From Stereocaulon alpinum (Eukaryota > Ascomycota > Lecanoromycetes > Lecanorales > Stereocaulaceae), in assembly GCA_018257865.1 (NCBI GenBank), contig JAEUBA010000004.1, positions 434,001 through 498,000 on the forward strand: DNA of 64,000 nt, given 5' to 3'. Under the pieces are notes generated by a model, which was not told the DNA's origin, ran no database searches, and saw only the letters and a list, made by a program, of their open reading frames with translations. Positions within the stretch are counted from its first letter, which is position 1, and every line of letters begins with the position of its first letter. Of the stretch, positions 45,201 through 54,073 are shown piece after piece. A program made the translations under genes and the position numbers.

Positions 45201-45927
45201 GAAACTACCTGCATCCTCCAGAGCTTTGGCGGTGTCAGAGAGTGTATCGATAGTCATCTGACCTAGATACCTGGAGCTAAACTCAGGGAAGATGCACAGA
45301 TTTACAACAATGATGCATCCTGCCGCTATCAGAATTGGATAGAGGATCTGCGTGGCAGCTACACGTGTCGCAGCCTTCGCGACTGATGTTAATGAAACGA
45401 CAGATACGATAATCATGAGCAGCACAAAGATGAACAACCTCGGCGTCCGTGATCGTAGATAGCCATGGAAAAGTGCCGCAACTGCAAGGAATATGCCGCG
45501 GATGGCGTAGGCTGCTGGTGGATAGTCCTTGATCACCAGAGAACCTAGATAAAGCCCGAGAAGAGACCAGGCTATTCCTAATACTGTCCCAGAGATCACA
45601 AGCACAAGAGCTTCTGCCATCTGGCCAAAGCGCCTCCCAGGATAGCCGAAGACTGTGGTAATGGCACCAAGGTATGCTGCTCTGCCAATGGTATTTCGAG
45701 AACCTGGAATTAGCGATATGCTAACTGTAGAGAGAATGAGCTACAAAACATCACTGCGATTGAGAAGGGAAACTACCAAGCAAGGTTGTGGCTATAACGT
45801 TCTTCAATATCCTCTTCCAGAGGTTGTTCTTCCTCAAATTATCCCAGATCTCGGTAACCTGCTCTGCCACATATTGACGTCCTCTCCGGAGCGCCGTCTC
45901 TTCCTTCGCTAATTCTTCTTTCGGCAT
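42250..45927 (-). CDS. Bre4/FUSC-like multi-pass membrane protein
   Basis: Exons 45927-45777, 45724-44484, 44439-44165 and 44119-42250 join in frame to give 1178 aa. There are two membrane blocks: an N-terminal set (VLVISGTVLGIAWSLLGLYL, LFIFVLLMIIVSVVSL, LIAAGCIIVVNLCIF) and a second set at ~700-850 (LTVALFLVLWPSLIASW, GIGTTIGCIWGWAALEA, GMVCIVSICVVTLSAIL, WIAFMIGGIVALIVEVVLF). A long cytosolic part lies between. The order matches the fungal ArAE_2_N / DUF2421 family that includes brefeldin-sensitivity protein Bre4 and resembles aromatic-acid exporters (FUSC). A transport role for organic acids is likely but unproven. The acceptor at 44440 was chosen over a nearer CAG because only it keeps frame; the last donor (GTGATC) is weak. 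Confidence 0.87.
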
Positions 45928-46225
45928 TATTTAGCTTTATATAAAGACTGAGATACATGATAAAGAGTGACCAGGGCAGACAGACAAAGGGAAGGCAAAT
46001 TTGACCGAGATATGCCACAAGCTGGAGAACAACTGTACTTCATCGGCATTAGGGTTTGAGACCAGGCGCTTGGCGCGTTTAACTTCGATGTCGACCTTCT
46101 CTGTAAACTCCCATAAGCTAAAGTAAGTATACACATATGTGCAGCTAAAAAAGGAGCTTGTACCAGCTTAGAGGAGTAGTTCGTCTCTCAAGACTCCGCT
46201 AAGCTTCGAGACTGCAGGTCCAGCC
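45928..46225. promoter_or_regulatory. Compact divergent promoter (298 bp)
   Basis: Only 298 bp separate the divergent start codons of the Bre4-like gene and SNU23, so regulatory sequences are shared or closely packed. No TATA box is obvious. Confidence 0.5.
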
Positions 46226-46867
46226 ATGTCAGGCCCCTCCAAATCCGCCGCTGGCGATACCAACTTCCGTAAGACCTGGGACAGAGCCGAATACGCAGCA
46301 AAAGCCGAAGCACGAGAGACAAAATACAGAGAAGAAGGCGCTGCCCGCGCAGAAGCAAAAGCAGCAGGTCAAAAGTACCGTCCCAGAGCATCCACCCCAC
46401 CAGATGCGAAAGAAACCGAATCCCGCGCCGCCCGCCTAGACGTCGCAAACAACGTCGGCAAAACCACTCTCGTCCCGGCGGGCGCAGCGACTGGGAAGCG
46501 CGGACGTGGAGCTGGTTTCTATTGTGCGGATTGTGATCTGACGTTCAAGGATAACTTGCAATTTGTGGAGCATCTAAATTCGAAACAGCATCAGATTGCT
46601 ATTGGGCAGAGTGGGGAGGTGAAGAGGGCTACCCTTCAGGAGGTGAGGGAGAGACTGGAGTGGTTAGCGCAGAAGAAGAGGGAGGAGATGCAAGGGGTGG
46701 GGAATGTGGTTGATCTGGGAAGGAGACTGGAGGTTAGGAAGGAGGTGGACGAGAGGGAGCGAGAGGAGAAGAGAGCTAAGAGGAGGGAGAAGAGAAGGAA
46801 GACTGAGGGTGGGGTGGGGATTAAGGAAGAGGATGAGGAGGGGTTTGGGGGTGGGATTATCTGTTGA
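46226..46867 (+). CDS. SNU23: U4/U6.U5 tri-snRNP protein Snu23 (ZMAT2-like)
   Basis: A single exon of 213 aa from ATG 46226. It opens with the conserved TNFRKTWDRAEYAAKAEARE helix. A matrin/U1-type C2H2 zinc finger follows (residues ~92-120: FYCADCDLTFKDNLQFVEHL then NSKQHQ), with Cys-x2-Cys and His-x5-His ligands present. Next come VKRATLQEVRERLEWLAQKK and a basic KRREKRRK nuclear signal. Snu23 joins the tri-snRNP at the B stage of spliceosome assembly. The length and order match ZMAT2/Snu23. The C-terminal third is highly charged, and the DNA is C-rich at the 5' end and G-rich at the 3' end. Confidence 0.93.
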   Translation: MSGPSKSAAGDTNFRKTWDRAEYAAKAEARETKYREEGAARAEAKAAGQKYRPRASTPPDAKETESRAARLDVANNVGKTTLVPAGAATGKRGRGAGFYCADCDLTFKDNLQFVEHLNSKQHQIAIGQSGEVKRATLQEVRERLEWLAQKKREEMQGVGNVVDLGRRLEVRKEVDEREREEKRAKRREKRRKTEGGVGIKEEDEEGFGGGIIC

Positions 46868-47266
46868 GATGTGGTCGGGCGTTACACATGTTGGATTCAA
46901 TGAGCTCTTGACTGGCGTTTGGGGCATAGAAGCATGGATCAAGGTTCTTGACTGCATAGCGAAAGGTGGCGCAAGACTTGTTATGATACCCTTTGCCAGA
47001 CTATCTGATGCCCCTACTGGCCAGTCTGATGTTGATGAATTAACCTTTTTCGTAAGCTCAACGCATGTAATGTGATCTCCCGTTCGATTCGCTAGTAATC
47101 TAAGGTCAGTGAGGAGTTGTGTCCCTTAAATCTAGCGCATGCAACGTGTCAATCCTTTCAACTCCTTGGGTATCGTGCCATGATCTTCCTTGAAACTCCC
47201 TGCTAATGCTGCCATTCATTTCCGGTGAATGCCAGTCTTGTGATAGTCAATCAGATCTAGACAATA
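46868..47266. other. Convergent intergenic region
   Basis: 399 bp between convergent stops; no gene seen. Confidence 0.4.
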
Positions 47267-48699
47267 TTAGCAATTTCCCTGACTAATGTTGACGTCGTGG
47301 CCTACAAGTTTCAACTCAGTCCGCACAAGAGCCCTTGGACCACCCATCCAGACCGTGCATCTCCCCGGGATAGGCTTTGCCTGTAGTCTACGGAAAGCCT
47401 CTCGGACATGCTTTGGAGTCACAGGAGTCGTGCCCTCCTCAGGCGGGTCGAAAAGGCCAGTCTCAAGCTTGCGTTTCTTGCTCTGAGCATCAGTATCGCC
47501 GTTGCGAGTCTTGTTCAAGTCTTCCTCGTGCTTCACCCTGAGCGCTTCCTCGGTCAATGTCTGGACAATATCGTAGAGTAGAAAGCCCAAGATGTCCACA
47601 ATATCGTCATTTGGCTTGCTGTCCGTAACAACTCCAAATCCAGCCCACTCCCGGAAACGCTTGGCCTTCTTGTACGTGAATGAAGCCTGGCGACATTCGC
47701 TGTAATGAACATACTCGTCTTTTGTCATGCCCTTAGTACGTTTATCAGCTTGCTCCAGACGTAGAAGAGTTGCTGCGTTGGCTTCTTCCTCTTCCTCGTC
47801 ATCTTCGTCATCTCCATCTGGTAGTTGCTCGCTAAAGTAGCTGGCGATGTCCCATGGTAATTTGATTTTCTTCTTGGTTCGCTTTGCCATTTCGCCTAGA
47901 GGCATTGCGGGTCCACCCGCGGCGTCACCAAGAGCATCGTCGCCGACGGCATCCGCGGCGTCAGCTCCTTTGTCGTCAGAATCTCGAGCGGTTTTACGGA
48001 CGTCCTTCCAGGAGAGGAACGTCTTGAGGCGAGCAGTCTTTGCTTTGTCGTGACGGATTAAGAAGAAGAGGTCAGCCGTAGAGATTGTGCGGGAACCACG
48101 TCGAGTAGCAAGTGCAGTTGATCTTTGGAGCTATAACACACATCAGTCCCATATCATGACATTCTCCAGTATCAGTACGTGCTTACCATTGCTATAACTT
48201 GTTCATGCACAATGTTCTCAATGAGAGTAGTAGTCTCGCCCGCAGGTTCGCCAGTCTCACCGGCCACGAACATCATCTGTACAATTTCAGGGATCAGTAC
48301 AACGCGCTTGTATTCATCGATGATCTCCTCTAGAGGAGGATCAATGACGGGGTCGTTCAAGAGAGACATTATGCCCCTGAGTAAGCCTGACTGGCTAGGA
48401 CTGATTGATATGGTGATCACAGAAATCTCTGACCGGGCAGGGTCATCTGAGAAGTCCGGTCACCGCGTTGTGGTGAGGCCGGGATCAATATGTGCAGCCG
48501 AAAAAGACGCTTGCTTCGCTCTTACAAATTCACCACTTCATATGCTCAACCGCAAGGACAACCATAACTAAGCAGAGAATACTGTCTCTGACTCTTCAAG
48601 AAAGGAGAAGACGTTCATGTCTTGCATTGTGATAACATAACAGCAACATACCTGCTGAATCTCCTGCCTATATTTGGCCTGCACCGATTTGTCCGCCAT
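47267..48699 (-). CDS. SPT3: SAGA complex subunit Spt3
   Basis: Exons 48699-48652, 48276-48187 and 48130-47267 join in frame to give 333 aa. The 16-residue first exon (MADKSVQAKYRQEIQQ) joins MMFVAGETGEPAGETTTLIE, rebuilding the conserved Spt3 N-terminus. The histone-fold pair follows: ENIVHEQVIAMLQRSTALAT, RRGSRTISTADLFFLIRHDK and KTFLSWKDVRKTARDS. The second half has KKIKLPWDIASYFSEQLP and YKKAKRFREWAGF, then an Arg-rich end. Spt3 delivers TBP to promoters within SAGA. The first intron is 375 bp, over five times longer than neighbours, and holds an open frame that also runs into exon 2 from an internal ATG (48371). Confidence 0.93.
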
Positions 48700-49183
48700 G
48701 ATCACAGCTGTCTCTCAGACGATCCTTGGGTATTTACTCACGCTGATCAAAGTAGTTACGGGATTCAGACCCAATGAATAGGTTGATACGGCCAAGCTCG
48801 ATGAGCAACTAGAAAGCCTTGCCGAAGCCTTCGCTCTCTCGAAGATGTTCAGCGATTGTTCCCACAGTCCATCTGGGAAGAGCAAGAAGCAGCAAGTTTG
48901 CTACTGACGTTCAACGAAGCAAGGAGCTAGGATCTACTGTGTCTCATGACTCATGCATTGGGAATCATGTGAAGGATGTCTGGAGAGTCGGCAATTGTGA
49001 AGTCCGACAGTAGCCGTTCAATAAACTAACTTACGCCAAGAAGAGATATGTCACCCTGCACTTTCCCTATACAGCTGCTTTGGCGTGCCTAAACTATCTG
49101 TTCCTCCTTCAAAGATCCAGGTCTGGCATCTCTGGAGGTGTGTACTCTCCCTTAGAGGAGCTCGGGCCAAGTTACAGTTGAAA
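48700..49183. promoter_or_regulatory. Divergent promoter region of SPT3 and the LENG1-like gene
   Basis: 484 bp between divergent start codons. Promoters are inferred from gene order only. A short plus-strand ORF (48,819-49,013) has no family character. Confidence 0.45.
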
Positions 49184-50295
49184 ATGCCCCTGTAAGTATC
49201 TGGTTCAAGTACGATCCTAGTACAGGGCTTACTTGCTGTAGGCACCTTCTCGGTAAGAAGTCATGGAACGTCTACAATGCAGACAACATTGCCAAGGTCA
49301 AGCGGGACGAAGCGGCCGCAGCTGCTCGCGAAGAGGCCGAAGAGCAGCGTATGCAAGAGGTAGATGCTGAGCGGAGGATACAAATTCTACGAGGGCTGCA
49401 AGTCGAGGCACCACCGGCTGCGGTCCAGGAACCAGAAGAGAATAGGCGAGGTAGTCGAGATGTATCAGGCCGCGAGCGGAAGAGGAGGCGAATTGCAGGG
49501 GAAGATGATACGGATAGAGATATACGATTCGCGCAGGAGAACAGCGCCCTTGTCCCTGCAAAAGCAGAGATGCAGATGAAGAGCAAGAAGAGCAGCGACG
49601 CTCCTATCACGGATACGAAAGGGCATATCAACCTGTTCCCGGTGGACAGCTCGAGGCAAAATGTGCGTAAGAATGCTGAAGTGGAGGCGGAGAAGGCCAA
49701 GAAGCAGAAAGAACACGAGGACCAGTATACTATGCGCTTTTCGAACGCGGCTGGCTTCAAACAAGCTGTGGGCCAAAAACCTTGGTACCATAATATTGGT
49801 GCTAACGGAGATAAAGATGGAGAGGTAGAAACGCCTTCGAAAGATGTCTGGGGAAATGAGGATCCAAGAAGGAAAGAGAGGGGAAAGATAAGGATGGCGG
49901 CTGACGACCCTTTGGCAGCTATTCAGCAAGGGGTAGCTGGCGTCAGGCAGGTGGAAAAAGAGAGGAAGAAGTGGAAGGAAGACAAAGACAGGGAGATACG
50001 GGAGATCGAGGAAGCGGAACGACGGCGAGAGAGGAAGAGAAGGAGAAGGCGCGAAGAAGAGGATCTGGAGGGCTTTAGCCTTGATGGTCCTACGAGATAT
50101 GAGGAGAAGCGACGACATCATACTAAGGACGGGGACGATCCATCAAGACATCGTCATCGACATCGAAGCCGAAGCCATGACCGCGAACAACATTCATTTC
50201 ATTCCCATCGCCATAAAGGCACAAGAGCAAAGGATAGGCCAGGGTGGGAAGTAGGGCCTGGCGGTAGATACAGCAGTCAATTCGCTCAGGCCTGA
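49184..50295 (+). CDS. LENG1-like protein with CIR-N domain (splicing-associated)
   Basis: A tiny first exon (49184-49191, ATG CCC CT) joins 49242-50295 in frame to give 353 aa. The N-terminus reads MPLHLLGKKSWNVYNADNIA then KVKRDEAAAAAREEAEEQRM, the signature of the CIR-N domain as found in LENG1 (KKSWHVRNxDNVxRVRRDE type). The middle holds GHINLFPVDSSRQN and KPWYHNIG, also family features. The C-terminal half is a charged helix (KERKKWKEDKDREIREIEEA) followed by His/Arg/Ser-rich RS-like sequence with RHRHRHRSRSHDRE. It should be nuclear. LENG1-type proteins are found with spliceosomes; a direct function is not known. The intron just after the start codon hides the true N-terminus from simple ORF calling. 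Confidence 0.87.
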
Positions 50296-51226
50296 ATCTG
50301 TGCCTTGATGGAGGTTTTGTACATTATAAACCACCGTCTCAGCTACTTCAACCCAATATCTGTTACCAATGATGACGCTGGAGCTGCTTGTCTTTTGTTA
50401 CAATTCTTTCGCAAGCCACATGTCGCACAGAACATACTAAAGACCAGCCAAAACATCTCAAGATCCAAAGCGGACTTGAGCTGACTCTCTGCCATCTTAG
50501 GCGGCTCCGAAGCTGGAACCATCCCAACTTCATAGACTGTTCCTCTATAAAGCTGCTGCTCTTCATACACCATAGACCCAGTATTCATTGACCATACGAT
50601 CATCTCGCATTGGCACTGGTCATTCTATACCCCCCCCCTCACCCTCCCAAAAATCCTCTCCCGTCCCTCCCAAAACGCACCCGTATCCTCCCTTCCTCCC
50701 AGCAACCTCCCACCTCAGCACCTCAATCCCCTCATCATGTAATCCGGCACCTCCGCCCCCCTAATCAAAGGGTAGGAGGGGGATAGGGAGGGGGGAGGGG
50801 AGGGCTGCGAGGCTGCAGTGGGCCCCGCTGCGGAGTTTGCGGAGGGACATCACGCCCGCGTCTATGAAAACGCTGTATTGTAAATAGCTGCCTTACGGGA
50901 ATTGAGATTTCGATTGATTGAAGAATGCTGGACCTTTCTACCCATCATCCCACCCCCACCCCCCCCCCCAACCAACGTATCAAGTAACGAGCACAACCAC
51001 AGATCCGTAAAACTGCACCAAGTAAACAGGCGCTAAAAGAACACGACGGTGGCCAAGCAAGGGCAGACCTAAAAAAAATAGTCTCCCACAAATATAGAAT
51101 CACCCACTACTGTACTAAAAGTATCCACACCCTGAACAAGATACCTTAGACAAACCCACCCACCTACCTTAGCGCCCTCCCAGGCACCCGCTGACCCAAG
51201 AATACATGCAACAACCGACTGCACTG
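50296..51226. other. Intergenic region with strong G- and C-tracts
   Basis: 931 bp without a supportable gene. It has a C/T-rich block (50630-50716), a G-rich tract (50770-50804) and a C-tract (50949-50969). Confidence 0.55.
50770..50804 (+). other. Potential G-quadruplex motif
   Basis: Six closely spaced runs of three or more G (GGGTAGGAGGGGGATAGGG, then GGGGGGAGGGGAGGG) satisfy the classic G3+N1-7 quadruplex rule on the plus strand. A C-tract 145 bp downstream (50949-50969) gives the same potential on the minus strand. Confidence 0.65.
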
Positions 51227-51309
51227 AGCCGAAGGCGGGGCTCAAACCCGCGACCTTGAGGTGATCTTGTCATAAGAGCCACACGCTCTACCGATTGACC
51301 TACCCCGGC
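51227..51309 (-). tRNA. tRNA-like gene, best read as tRNA-Lys(CTT) with 10-nt intron
   Basis: Read from 51309 to 51227. The acceptor stem GCCGGGG pairs with CTTCGGC (two G-U pairs), discriminator U73. The D arm contains TCGGTAGAGC. The T stem GCGGG/CCCGC is perfect. If the anticodon stem is TGTGG/CCTCA (one mismatch), the loop reads CT-CTT-A with a 10-nt intron at the normal 37/38 site. Total length 83 = 73 + 10, which fits exactly. Odd points: the T loop is TTTGAGC instead of TTCGANN, so the Pol III B box has a C-to-T change, and the D stem has a G-G mismatch. It may be a diverged or inactive copy; isotype is tentative. Confidence 0.62.
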
Positions 51310-51718
51310 TGATGCTTGAGATGAGTTTTATTTGAATTTATATATTGAGGGATGAGGGTGAATGATTTTGGACGCTAGGTGATTGGAGTTATACAACGTT
51401 GTGCGCTAGACACGTTCTCTTGCTGATGATAGCGGCTTTGACGCGGCGGGCATATTCATTTTAGGTTGAGTTGTGTGTCCTTCTTGCGGCATCAGGTAAG
51501 AGGTCATGGAATTTTCATGCTCCTTACGCAAATCGTTTTCCTAATTCTGAGCTGTGAAAGCGCCAGTTCTAGTATCGGGAATTTTGCCTGCTCAGAGGTG
51601 AAATCACAGGTGTTGAAGTAATGGAGGTTTTCCTGGTGTCCTGAAATACCTAGCAGCCTACAATTCACAGGAAAGAACAATGTAGGTTTTAGTGCAGTTG
51701 ACGATACTAGATTTACCC
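51310..51718. other. Intergenic region between tRNA-like gene and peroxidase gene
   Basis: 409 bp; nothing supportable beyond the likely 3' UTR of the peroxidase gene. Confidence 0.4.
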
Positions 51719-54073
51719 TCATCCAACAGCTTTACAGTACTCGCCATACCCAACCACGGCACAGAATCTCAGCAGAATACGAAAGAGTTTAAAGAACTCC
51801 GCTTTAGTACCACTTCCCTCATCTACAATGTCGATACTGCTAGAGTATACCTGTGCTCCGTCAAGCGTGTGCTGCAGCACGACCGAGTAGAGCGAGAACG
51901 GTCCCGCTTTGCCAATTAGGTCCAGCTGCGTCTTCGTCGATTTGTCGATCCGTGGGCTCATGTTGCCGGGTTGCGGGACCCGGTACGCGATTGTTGCGGC
52001 TAGCGAAGGGGGTGGCGTGTTGGTGAGGTACTGGTGGTAGCGGGGACGTCAGAGAGTCAAGATGTATACACAAGGAATCGACTTACAGCAGCCGTGACGT
52101 TGAAGGTCCAGACTTTAGCGTGATCAAGAATGTTGAACGAAGCCAAGCCAGGATTGATAGAAGAGAGTGCTAGCACGACGAAGAGCGTATCCTGCAATGG
52201 GAACCTTTCGCCGAAGACTGCAAGCCCCCCGAGGCCACTTTCTCCTGTTATGTTGACCGTGAATGGATATGGAAAGGTAGGGCCGAAGATGCCATTGCCT
52301 GTATCGATTGTGAGATTACCCACTGCTTTTACCGTGTTGGCAGTAAGGTGGCCGTTCCGATCAATGACGGTGACACTAGATCATGTATCAGCCACTTTAC
52401 ACAGACGTCCTTTGTGCAACCTACTCCAAGCTGTCTGGGGCGGAATTTGCGCCTGCGGCCTCGATGTACTAAGAGAAGTCAACCATCAAAGCCTGGGCTA
52501 TCCACAGATGGGACATCAAACTCTGAAGAAGCCAGCAAGAGTCAATTCCCCACTCCAATCGACATTGAGCGTGATGTCAACATGCTTCACGTTCCCAGGG
52601 TCGAGTACTGATGTCAGTATGACTTCACTCGGTACCGTCTTTACAAACATCAGCATGAGAATCTGGATCACTAATAATGAGCACCTACATCGATCATCCG
52701 AGCTATCAGGTTGCTGCATATAGAGTTGAACCGCTGGGGCGATTGTGCCAATCTGACCATCCCCTTAGTACTAGGTGCAAGGTTTAGGAGGTAAGTGACA
52801 TACTTCTCTACGGTCTTGTTGTTGTCCGACTCGAAAAGACGTAGGTCTGATTGAACGGTCTTGTTCGTGGTGGTGACAAGCGCACCGCCACGGTTTCCGG
52901 TACCAGACAGATATTGTCTGACACTGGAAAACGTCAGCTAGGTCAGGTTGAGAACGAGGCCGAGGACTTTACTTATTGATGTCGTAGGTGGCAACCGTGT
53001 CATCGAATGCGTGTCGGCCGTCCAAATTGTTCGCTGAAACAGTCTCTGGGCCGACTAGAGGTGATGTTCAGTCAGCTCCTGCGTCATCGTTCACAATGAA
53101 GGTCGATGAGCTCGGAAAGGTAGATCATTGAGGATGTTAGGACATTACCGATCTGAGGGAACGCCGAATGATGAACGCTGTCAATGATTATCAGCAAAAG
53201 TAACTTCGACGTCCAGCGCAGTCCACGTTAGAAAGCCTACCCTCCCATAGTATGTCCACAAGCCGTCAATGCAATTGTGTCCGCCTGATTGAACCCTGCC
53301 CCAGAAAAGATGGACAAGGTTGTTCTAAGATCAGTCTCCGGTTCGCAGACACTGGATGGGCCAGCCTTGGTAGCATCAATGCGGCCACCACGGTAAGGAA
53401 TTTGTGGTCCACCGCAAGTACCAATGGCCATTGCTACGCCCATTGCCATTAAGTCCGCCACTAATGCTTGTCAATGATGGCACCACGATCGGTGACTTAG
53501 GATAGAGGACTCACTGGATGCTTTATCAGTCATGAAGAAGCTAAAGTAAAATAGTGAGTCATTGAAGCCGACGCCGACGTTTTCTGGACGCAAAGTCTCA
53601 AATCCAATGGAGGCGTCGAGACCGCCGGTTCCTGCAGCGACATCTGCTGTAATGAAATCATCTGGAAGGTGTTTCAGTGTTACTTCCAAGTGTTTCTAAC
53701 ACCATCTCAACAAGCAAATGTACGAGAAAGACGAAAGGCAAGGCTTTATACTAGCAAGCAAAGCCCAACAAAGATGCAAGATTTCACCTGACGTTGCAGA
53801 CGACTTTCTCGGCCGGGTTCTCTTACGGAAAGCAGTACGAATCCATTGAGCAGCTGTCTCTCGCCCTCGGGAGTTATTGTTGAGTCCGGTCGTTGAGTCA
53901 AGATAATTGGTGCAGGGTACGAGGGCGGATTTGAAACCTTGTGGACCGGCGTTGTCGAAGTAGAGGTGTTCGAGTTCGTTGACTATCAGGGTTTGCGAGT
54001 TTGGGAGTAGTTGGGCGTAAGCTTGAGTAAGGATGGCGACGAGTACGCAAAATTCTGGGCGAAGAGTGAGCAT
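51719..54073 (-). CDS. Secreted class II-type haem peroxidase, one junction out of frame
   Basis: Ten exons are seen: 54073-53827, 53661-53515, 53460-53241, 53177-53149, 53054-52973, 52923-52804, 52752-52689, 52638-52522, 52375-52087, 52030-51719 (~542 codons). Signal peptide MLTLRPEFCVLVAILTQAYA. The distal haem site is rebuilt by the first splice: AAQWIRTAFHDF, with Arg and His three apart. Then AAGTGGLDASIGFE, SMADLMAMGVAMAIG and the proximal His in TACGHTMGGVHH. The exon 7-8 join gives RFNSICSNLIARMIDTVPSE. These fit fungal secreted peroxidases. All joins keep phase except exon 8 to 9: AGA|GTTTGA to CTAG|TGTCACC leaves one base too many and an early stop. Either the gene is damaged, the assembly has a one-base error, or splicing is unusual. 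The C-terminal exons (residues ~340 on) are a beta-rich, less known extension. Confidence 0.8.

Noticed and set aside
45937..46134. 65-codon minus-strand frame just upstream of the Bre4-like start (VDIEVKRAKRLVSNPNADEV)
   Set aside because: It looks protein-like and could be an extra 5' exon, but the ATG at 45927 already gives a good N-terminus and the space to the divergent SNU23 gene is only 298 bp.
49465..50121. 218-codon minus-strand frame opposite the LENG1-like gene
   Set aside because: Antisense shadow: Leu/Pro/Phe-rich because the sense strand is rich in Lys/Arg/Glu codons.
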